Positions 58,376 through 64,000 of a stretch of 64,000 nt of DNA are shown here, piece after piece; the first letter of the stretch is position 1, and each line of letters starts with the position of its first letter. The notes under the pieces are model-generated. The model was not told the DNA's origin. It was given only the letters and a program-made list of their open reading frames with translations, and did no database searches. Both the position numbers and the translations under genes were made by a program. This DNA comes from Aeromonas fluvialis (lineage in GTDB: Bacteria > Pseudomonadota > Gammaproteobacteria > Enterobacterales > Aeromonadaceae). The stretch is taken from the NCBI RefSeq assembly GCF_000819885.1, contig NZ_CDBO01000074.1, forward strand, positions 114,683 through 178,682, given 5' to 3'.

Positions 58376-59584
58376 ATGACAACTCCCCTGCCCCCGTTTG
58401 ACTGGGATATCTTCTGCTGCGTCGTCGATAACTTCGGTGACATCGGCGTCACCTGGCGGCTCGCTCGCCAGCTGAAGCGGGAAGGGAAGATCCCCGCCCA
58501 CGGCAATGAGGTGCAGGTGCGGCTCTGGGTGGACGATCTGGCAAGCTTCGCCCGCATCTGTCCGGGACTGGATCCGGCGCAAGATGGCCAGTGGGTCGAG
58601 GGTATCTATATCCAGCACTGGCACGAGACTCTGCCTGCCTATGCCACACCGGCCACCGTGGTGATCGAGGCCTTTGCCTGCGAACTGCCCGCCCCCTTCA
58701 TTGAACGAATGGCCGAGCGGATGGCGAGCCAACCCAAGCCATCCTGCTGGATCAATCTGGAGTACCTCTCGGCGGAAAGCTGGGTCGAGGATTGTCACGC
58801 CCTCGCCTCGCCGCAGCGAGTGGGCAACCAGAGCCTCAACAAATACTTCTTCTTCCCGGGCTTTACGGCTAAAACCGGTGGCCTCCTGTGCGAACAGGGG
58901 CTCATCGCCGAGCGGGAGCAGTGGCAACAGGATAAGGCAGGCCTTGCCGCCTACTGGGCCAGCCTCGGATTGCCAGAACAACAAGAGAACGAGCTGCGGG
59001 TCAGCCTCTTTACCTACGAGAGCGAGGCGCTGAAAAGTCTGGTCGAGAGCTGGTGCCAGAGCGCCACGCCCGTCACCCTGCTGCTGCCGCTGGGACGCTC
59101 GCTGCAGGATGTGCTGCGCGGCGCGAGCCTTGAAGATTCCATCACCACCGCCAAGGCGGGGGATCTGCTCCACTCGGGCAACCTCACCATCAAGCTGCTG
59201 CCGATGACCGATCAGGCCGGTTACGATCGACTGCTGTGGAGCTGCGATCTCAATCTGGTACGCGGGGAGGACTCCTTCGTGCGGGCCCAGTGGGCGGCTC
59301 GTCCTTTCCTCTGGCATATCTACCAGCAGGAGGAGGAAGCCCATCTGGTCAAGCTGGAGCAGTTCCTTGACCACTTCTTATCCGATCTACCCGCCGAGTG
59401 CGGCCAATGGCTGCGCCGCTTCAATCTGGCTCTCAACCGTGGCGAAGATTGCCGCGAACTTTGGGCCCAATGGCCCCGATATAGCGCCATTTGGCAGCAA
59501 CATGGGCGAAGCTGGTCACAGAAGTTGCTCCGGGATGGGGATCTCGTCACACGGTTGGTGAAATTTTTAGAAAGCCGTATATAA
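58376..59584 (+). CDS. earP: EF-P arginine rhamnosyltransferase
   Basis: A 402-residue GT-B glycosyltransferase that attaches rhamnose from dTDP-rhamnose to Arg32 of elongation factor P. The N-terminal 'IFCCVVDNFGDIGVTWRLARQL' contains the essential DNFGD-type Asp. The C-terminal 'DLNLVRGEDSFVRAQWAARPFLWHIY' is the nucleotide-sugar-binding end. The start is ATG 58376 (MTTPLPPFDW). It directly precedes efp (45-base gap), the characteristic pairing. Confidence 0.93.
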   Translation: MTTPLPPFDWDIFCCVVDNFGDIGVTWRLARQLKREGKIPAHGNEVQVRLWVDDLASFARICPGLDPAQDGQWVEGIYIQHWHETLPAYATPATVVIEAFACELPAPFIERMAERMASQPKPSCWINLEYLSAESWVEDCHALASPQRVGNQSLNKYFFFPGFTAKTGGLLCEQGLIAEREQWQQDKAGLAAYWASLGLPEQQENELRVSLFTYESEALKSLVESWCQSATPVTLLLPLGRSLQDVLRGASLEDSITTAKAGDLLHSGNLTIKLLPMTDQAGYDRLLWSCDLNLVRGEDSFVRAQWAARPFLWHIYQQEEEAHLVKLEQFLDHFLSDLPAECGQWLRRFNLALNRGEDCRELWAQWPRYSAIWQQHGRSWSQKLLRDGDLVTRLVKFLESRI

Positions 59585-59629
59585 TCTGGCAGTTTTTATC
59601 CGTCCGTTTCACGAACAGGAATTTTTTAC

Positions 59630-60196
59630 ATGAAAACCGCACAGGAAATCCGCGCTGGTAACGTAGTCATGATCGGCACCGAGCCGATGGTGGTTCAGAA
59701 GGCTGAATTCAACAAATCCGGCCGTAACTCCGCCGTGGTCAAAATGAAGCTGAAGGGCCTGCTGAACGGCAGCGCGACCGAGACCGTCTTCAAGGCCGAT
59801 GACAAGCTGGACGTAGTTCAGTTGGAGCGTAAAGAGTGCACCTACTCCTACTTCTCCGATCCCCTGTATGTCTTTATGGACACAGAGTACAACCAGTACG
59901 ACGTAGAGAAAGACAACCTGGGTGACGTGCTGAACTACCTGGTAGACGGCATGGAAGACATCTGCGAAGTGACTTTCTACAACGAGAAAGCCATCTCCGT
60001 AGAACTGCCGACCACCATCGTGCGCGAAGTTGAGTACACCGAGCCGGCAGCCCGTGGCGACACCTCCGGTAAAGTGACCAAACCTGCCCGTCTGAAAGGC
60101 ACTACCTACGAGCTGGCTGTTGCCGCTTTCGTAGAGATCGGTGACAAGATCGAAATCGACAGCCGCACCGGCGAATTCAAGCGTCGCGTCAACTAA
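59630..60196 (+). CDS. efp: Translation elongation factor P (Arg32 type)
   Basis: A 188-residue factor that relieves ribosome stalling at proline stretches. Three beta-barrel domains fit the length. The loop that reaches the peptidyl-transferase centre reads 'NKSGRNSAV', with Arg32 at the tip instead of the Lys of E. coli. Arg32 is the residue rhamnosylated by EarP, encoded just upstream. No EpmA or EpmB type modification is needed. CAGGAATT provides the ribosome-binding site. Confidence 0.96.
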   Translation: MKTAQEIRAGNVVMIGTEPMVVQKAEFNKSGRNSAVVKMKLKGLLNGSATETVFKADDKLDVVQLERKECTYSYFSDPLYVFMDTEYNQYDVEKDNLGDVLNYLVDGMEDICEVTFYNEKAISVELPTTIVREVEYTEPAARGDTSGKVTKPARLKGTTYELAVAAFVEIGDKIEIDSRTGEFKRRVN

Positions 60197-60218
60197 TTGA
60201 CCGCTTTGAATTGATTGC

Positions 60219-60247
60219 AAAAAAGCGAGCCAACGGCTCGCTTTTTT
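60219..60247 (+). terminator. Terminator of efp
   Basis: AAAAGCGAGCC (60221-60231) pairs with GGCTCGCTTTT around AAC, followed by further T residues. Confidence 0.9.
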
Positions 60248-60329
60248 ATTGCCTCTGACTTGCCATAACACCGCCCGCCTTCAGAAAATCCCGCTGCCGC
60301 CGCTAACCCAGATAACCGGGGAGCACACT

Positions 60330-61094
60330 ATGGCCAAATTATCCTTATCACTGCTGTTATTGACCTTGCTGACTGGCCATGGGGCAGAGGCGAGCGAGGT
60401 TGCGCCCCCCGTTGCCGATCCACTGCCCCTCGACCACTGGCAAGCCAGCGACTGGAAAGGGCTACCCGATGCAGCCCGGATCGACAAGCAGACGGTGCTG
60501 TTCGCCAAACACGACAGCGACAACTACCTGGGGCTGGCCATTTTGCTGCCCGACTGGCAACGCAGTGGCCAGCTGTGGCAACTGACCCGCGCCCTCGGTC
60601 GACTGGGCTTTGATACCCTGCTGCTGCTCCCCTCCCCTCAACAGACCGAACTGGACCCAGCCGCCGAGAAAAAAGCGAAAAACAGCGATGAATTTCGCAA
60701 GCAGTTTGCCGAGCGGATCAGCAAGCTGGCCGATGCCAAGCTGCAAGAGGGGGGCTTCAAGCTGATCCTGGCACAAGGTACCGGCGCCGCCTGGACCGCC
60801 AACCTCATCGCCAGCGAACAGTTGCCCGCCCCCGATGCACTGGTGCTGCTCGACGGCTTCTTCCCCAACCAGCAGAGCAACCAGACCCTGGCCAAACAGG
60901 TGGCTCAGGCGGCTATCCCGACCCTGGATCTCTATCAGGAGGATGGCGGTCGCTGGCCACTGCTGGCAGCCGAGGCTCGCAAAAGCGAGAGCCGGCGCAG
61001 CAACAAGCTCAACTATCGCCCCTACGCCCTGATGGAACTGGAGGAGACCCCCACCCGTATTCAGGGGTGGCTCAACCATCTGGGCTGGCTCTAA
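60330..61094 (+). CDS. DUF3530 family exported protein (alpha/beta-hydrolase-like)
   Basis: A 254-residue protein with a signal peptide (1-20, ending GAEAS). The middle part has the look of a degenerate alpha/beta hydrolase: 'LAILLPDWQRSGQLWQLTRAL', 'FKLILAQGTGAAWTANL' at the nucleophile-elbow position (G-T-G, no Ser) and 'DALVLLDGFFPN'. The start is ATG 60330, preceded by GGGGAG. The frame extends upstream without support. The function is unknown. Confidence 0.75.
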   Translation: MAKLSLSLLLLTLLTGHGAEASEVAPPVADPLPLDHWQASDWKGLPDAARIDKQTVLFAKHDSDNYLGLAILLPDWQRSGQLWQLTRALGRLGFDTLLLLPSPQQTELDPAAEKKAKNSDEFRKQFAERISKLADAKLQEGGFKLILAQGTGAAWTANLIASEQLPAPDALVLLDGFFPNQQSNQTLAKQVAQAAIPTLDLYQEDGGRWPLLAAEARKSESRRSNKLNYRPYALMELEETPTRIQGWLNHLGWL

Positions 61095-61239
61095 ACCGGC
61101 CGCCACCGTGGCGCAATAAAGCGCGCGCCAGCTCACATCTGCCGGATAAAGCCCAGCCATGACACTGCGGCGGGCTGGCCCTCACTGCATCCTCTTTGGC
61201 ATCATGGCCCTTCGAACCTGAACAATGGCAGGAAGGCCC

Positions 61240-62196
61240 ATGCAGCAAATCGTATTTCTCGACAGCGATACCCTGGATGCGGGCATCACCCTGCATCACC
61301 CCGACTTTCCCCACCACTGGCAGAGCTATCCCAGCACGGCCCCGGAACAGGTGATAGAGCGACTCAAAGATGCCAGTATCGCCATCATCAACAAGGTGCG
61401 CATCGGCGCCGCCGAACTGGCTCAGCTGCCAGAGCTGAAACTCATCGCCTTGGCCGCTACCGGCAGCGACAACCTGGATCTGGAGGCGTGCCGCGCTGCC
61501 AACGTCGGGGTGTGCAATATCCGCAACTACTCGGGCCCCTCGGTGCCGGAGCACGCCATGGCGCTGATGCTGGCCCTGTCGCGCAACCTGTTTGCCTGGC
61601 GCCAGTCGCTGCTGGAGGGGCGCTGGCAACAGAGCGGCCAGTTCTGCTTCTTCGACCACAACATCATGGATCTGCACGGCAAGCAGCTTGGCATCATCGG
61701 CAAGGGGACGCTCGGACAGGCGCTTGGCGAGCGGGCCAAGGGGATCGGCATGACAGTGCGCTACGCCCGGAGCCAGGTCGGCGCCAGCCACGATGAGGAT
61801 CGGTTGCCGCTGGATGAACTGCTGCAAAGCTCGGATGTGGTGAGCCTGCACTGCCCGCTCACCCCCTACACCCGTAACCTCATCGGCGAGCGGGAACTGG
61901 GGCTGATGAAACCGGGGGCCCTCTTGATCAACGTCGGCCGGGGTGGATTGGTGGATGAGGAGGCACTGCTGCAAGCGCTGGCCAACGGCCACCTCGGCGG
62001 CGCCGGATTCGATGTGGCGAGCGTTGAGCCACCACCTCCCGACCACCCCTTGATGAAGGCGCTGCAGTACCCCCACTTCATTCTGACCCCCCATGTGGCC
62101 TGGGCCAGCGAGGAGTCGATGCAGCGCCTCGCCGATCAGCTCATCGACAACATCAACGCCTTCGCCGCCGGTCGCCGCCAGCACCGGCTGGTGTGA
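61240..62196 (+). CDS. D-isomer-specific 2-hydroxyacid dehydrogenase
   Basis: A 318-residue NAD-dependent dehydrogenase, similar in length and pattern to hydroxypyruvate/glycerate dehydrogenase (HprA). 'LGIIGKGTLGQALGERAKGIGM' binds NAD, 'NVGRGGLVDEEALLQAL' and 'TPHVAWASEES' carry catalytic Arg/Glu-region and His residues. ATG 61240 follows AGGAAGG. The exact acid is not determinable. Confidence 0.88.
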   Translation: MQQIVFLDSDTLDAGITLHHPDFPHHWQSYPSTAPEQVIERLKDASIAIINKVRIGAAELAQLPELKLIALAATGSDNLDLEACRAANVGVCNIRNYSGPSVPEHAMALMLALSRNLFAWRQSLLEGRWQQSGQFCFFDHNIMDLHGKQLGIIGKGTLGQALGERAKGIGMTVRYARSQVGASHDEDRLPLDELLQSSDVVSLHCPLTPYTRNLIGERELGLMKPGALLINVGRGGLVDEEALLQALANGHLGGAGFDVASVEPPPPDHPLMKALQYPHFILTPHVAWASEESMQRLADQLIDNINAFAAGRRQHRLV

Positions 62197-62215
62197 GCCC
62201 TCTTGCGGCCCAAAC

Positions 62216-62243
62216 GAGAGAGGGGCCCGTCGGCCCCTCTCTC
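62216..62243. terminator. Terminator between the dehydrogenase and glycine-zipper genes
   Basis: GAGAGAGGGGCC (62216-62227) and GGCCCCTCTCTC (62232-62243) form a perfect 12-base stem between convergent genes. Confidence 0.72.
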
Positions 62244-62272
62244 AATACTGGCAACGATCAATCATCATCGTG

Positions 62273-62731
62273 CTATCTGTGCTTTTTATGTTTCTTGTAC
62301 TTCTTGTAGTGCTTGTGATGATGGTCATCGTCGTAGTAGCGATCGTTGCTCTTGTGGCCATCGCCGGTCTTTGCGCCGATGGCAGAACCGCTCGCCCCGC
62401 CGACCCCGGCGCCGATCAGCTGACCGGTATCGCCACCAACACTCTTGCCGATGGCAGCACCGCCCAGCGCCCCCACCGCGCCGCCAAGGGCCGCTTCATT
62501 CTTGTTGCCCTTGTTGGCCGTCGCCGCGCCACCGGCAGCACCGCCCAGTGCAGCCCCCACCAGGGCACCGGTATCGCCACCCAGCTCCTTGCCGATCATG
62601 GTGCCCGCCACCCCGCCCGCCCCGCCACCGAGAATGGTGTTGAGGGTTTCCGAACCGTAGGCCGCCGTGCTGCCCAGCAATAACGCCCCCAGCAGAGCCA
62701 GAGCGCCGATACCACGCGTATTCATCTCCAT
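62273..62731 (-). CDS. Glycine-zipper protein with a His/Lys-rich tail
   Basis: A 152-residue protein with a signal peptide (about 1-25, ending TAAYGS) and two or three glycine-zipper repeats (GGGAGGVAGTMIGKELGGDTGALVGAALGG, then GGAVGALGGAAIGKSVGGDTGQLIGAG). The two repeats share the phrase 'GKELGGDTG/GKSVGGDTG' and look like an internal duplication. The last 25 residues are His-, Lys- and Tyr-rich (DDDHHHKHYKKYKKHKKHR). AGGAG precedes ATG 62731. It is probably an outer-membrane or periplasmic envelope protein; the function is unknown. Confidence 0.78.
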   Translation of the reverse strand: MEMNTRGIGALALLGALLLGSTAAYGSETLNTILGGGAGGVAGTMIGKELGGDTGALVGAALGGAAGGAATANKGNKNEAALGGAVGALGGAAIGKSVGGDTGQLIGAGVGGASGSAIGAKTGDGHKSNDRYYDDDHHHKHYKKYKKHKKHR

Positions 62732-63218
62732 GGGTACTCCTGTCAAACCTGATTAATTTCCTCTGCACTATACAAATCGGCAGGCAGCAAGCCAGTGGGG
62801 GGCTGGCGGCAAATAGACTCTCAGTTGAAGCCCAGCAATAAGCGTGACTGGCAAGCTCGAATTCAATCGCTTGAATAACCACAAGAAAATTTTTATTTCA
62901 CAGCAATGACACGGCCCTCGGCAGGGCCAGGAGGCTGTCGCAGCCCCACCCCGACCACTGGCGATCGGACAGCTCCTGTCACCTGCGCGGGGCTTGCGAG
63001 CGCAATCTCAGCTGGGCTGGCTGTTCAGCTCACCCCAACCCCGTTAACTGACACTCAACGGGAACAGCCGTGGGCGAGGTATTAACCCTCAGTTGAAAGT
63101 GAACCCACTGTGTGTAAACGCCCGGAAGATAATCGGGTGGTATAGTCTATAGCTTGAACAACAGGGGATGGCTGGCCGCAAAGCTGGCGCCCGGTGACTA
63201 TCAAGCAAAGGAGATGTT
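62732..63218. other. Intergenic region between the glycine-zipper and nitroreductase genes
   Basis: About 490 bases with no convincing gene on either strand. Promoters of two divergent genes must lie here. CTCAGTTGAA occurs at both about 62820 and 63090, which may be chance. Confidence 0.5.
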
Positions 63219-63821
63219 ATGAGCAGTCCGTTTATCGAACAGATCAAAGCACGTCGAACCATCTATGCCCTGGGCGACCAGGTGTCCCATACGCCGGAAC
63301 AGCTGACGGTCCTGATCCAGGATGCCATCAGACACAGCCCCTCCTCCTTCAATTCCCAGAGCTCCCGCGCCGTCATCCTGTTTGGCGCCCAGCATCACAA
63401 GCTGTGGGACATCGTCAAAGCCGAGCTGAAAAAGATTGTGCCGCCGGAAGCCTACGCCCAGAGTGAGGCCAAGGTAGATGGCAGCTTCCGCGCAGGCTTC
63501 GGTACCGTGCTGTTCTTCGAAGACACCGACGTCATCAAGGATCTGCAGCAAAAATTCGCCCTCTACGCAGACAACTTCCCCATCTGGTCGGAACATGCCA
63601 CCGGCATCGCCCAGTTTGCGGTCTGGACGACGCTGGCGCAGGAGAAAATTGGAGCCTCCCTGCAGCACTACAATCCGCTCATCGACGAAGCGGTACACAA
63701 GGAGTGGAACCTGCCCGCCAGCTGGCTGCTGCGTGCCCAGATGCCCTTTGGCAGCATCAAGCAACCGGCCGTAGAGAAGACCTTCATGGATGATGCTGTG
63801 CGGTTTCGCGTCTTTAAATAG
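63219..63821 (+). CDS. Nitroreductase-family oxidoreductase (fungal Frm2-like group)
   Basis: A 200-residue FMN-dependent enzyme. 'IKARRTIYALGDQV' is the FMN phosphate-binding start, 'IRHSPSSFNSQSSRAVILFG' is the family core, and 'ASLQHYNPLIDEAV' is typical of the Frm2/HBN1-like subfamily. It probably reduces nitro compounds or quinone-like substrates. AAAGGAG precedes the ATG. Confidence 0.85.
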   Translation: MSSPFIEQIKARRTIYALGDQVSHTPEQLTVLIQDAIRHSPSSFNSQSSRAVILFGAQHHKLWDIVKAELKKIVPPEAYAQSEAKVDGSFRAGFGTVLFFEDTDVIKDLQQKFALYADNFPIWSEHATGIAQFAVWTTLAQEKIGASLQHYNPLIDEAVHKEWNLPASWLLRAQMPFGSIKQPAVEKTFMDDAVRFRVFK

Positions 63822-64000
63822 TCCGGCCCTCAGTGTCTCTGCTGGCCCCCGCTCGCCTGGGGCGGTTGCTGACGCGGTCAGGCTGGAGGACATCGTAACC
63901 TGACGTGTTTACTCACGGTTGGATAATGAGGTGTTGCCGACGCTGTGACAGCGATTCTTCTCCCCCCTCTTGGCCAGATAGAGGTAAGCGCCCCTAGATC
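63822..64000. other. Right edge of the window
   Basis: The last 179 bases follow the nitroreductase gene. I see no supported gene, hairpin or RNA in them. Confidence 0.5.

Noticed and set aside
62732..63218. Possible small RNA in the gap before the nitroreductase gene
   Set aside because: No terminator hairpin with a T tract was found and no promoter pair stands out.

Overview
The window looks like a chromosomal segment of an Aeromonas-type gammaproteobacterium. It is GC-rich. It carries the enteric/Vibrio-type block aroK-aroB-damX-dam-rpe-gph-trpS behind pilMNOPQ, with mrcA divergent. It also has a fumarate reductase frdABCD operon, an earP-efp pair, an ast arginine-catabolism operon with a DUF1338 gene, and a thermostable-hemolysin gene, a combination I associate with Aeromonas. 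Four decayed loci (sdaC, a LysR gene, an M23 peptidase and a small ORF beside oxyR) suggest a lineage losing genes, as in A. salmonicida; the species is a guess.

Layout. 1-6.8 kb: a CadC/ToxR-like regulator, a YjeH-type amino-acid exporter, an internally deleted SdaC, a LysR regulator and a MATE pump. 6.9-10.9 kb: tyrS, divergent from an M23 endopeptidase gene followed by anmK. 10.9-16.7 kb (minus strand): a small protein, pabA, argD/astC, astA, astD and DUF1338. 16.8-28.7 kb (minus strand): pilMNOPQ, aroK, aroB, damX, dam, rpe, gph and trpS. 29.0-35.97 kb: mrcA, oxyR with a possible broken small ORF upstream, a periplasmic metallo-beta-lactamase-fold protein, a LysR pseudogene, a membrane protein and an M23 pseudogene. 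36.0-43.6 kb: a second MATE pump, a giant MscK-type channel, a glycerophosphodiesterase and a chemoreceptor with an amino-acid-type dCACHE domain. 44-47.4 kb: frdABCD behind an FNR box. 47.6-49.6 kb: a YcaQ-type glycosylase and a methyltransferase.

49.6-56.3 kb is the most interesting region. Five genes encode a thermostable-hemolysin/GNAT-like protein, a stand-alone adenylate-forming enzyme, a haem-oxygenase-like diiron enzyme with intact metal motifs, an SDR and a periplasmic TPR protein. They are packed with 4-base overlaps and followed by a PmrA/QseB-type two-component system. A perfect CTTAAG-N5-CTTAAG element lies just upstream of the first gene, so the two-component system probably controls the cluster. 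I read this as a small, possibly uncharacterised, acyl-derived metabolite pathway.

56.3-64 kb: a retropepsin-like protease, guaC with a leader hairpin, earP and efp (EF-P has the target Arg32), a DUF3530 protein, a D-2-hydroxyacid dehydrogenase, a glycine-zipper protein and a nitroreductase. I saw no rRNA, tRNA, CRISPR array, prophage or intact insertion sequence.
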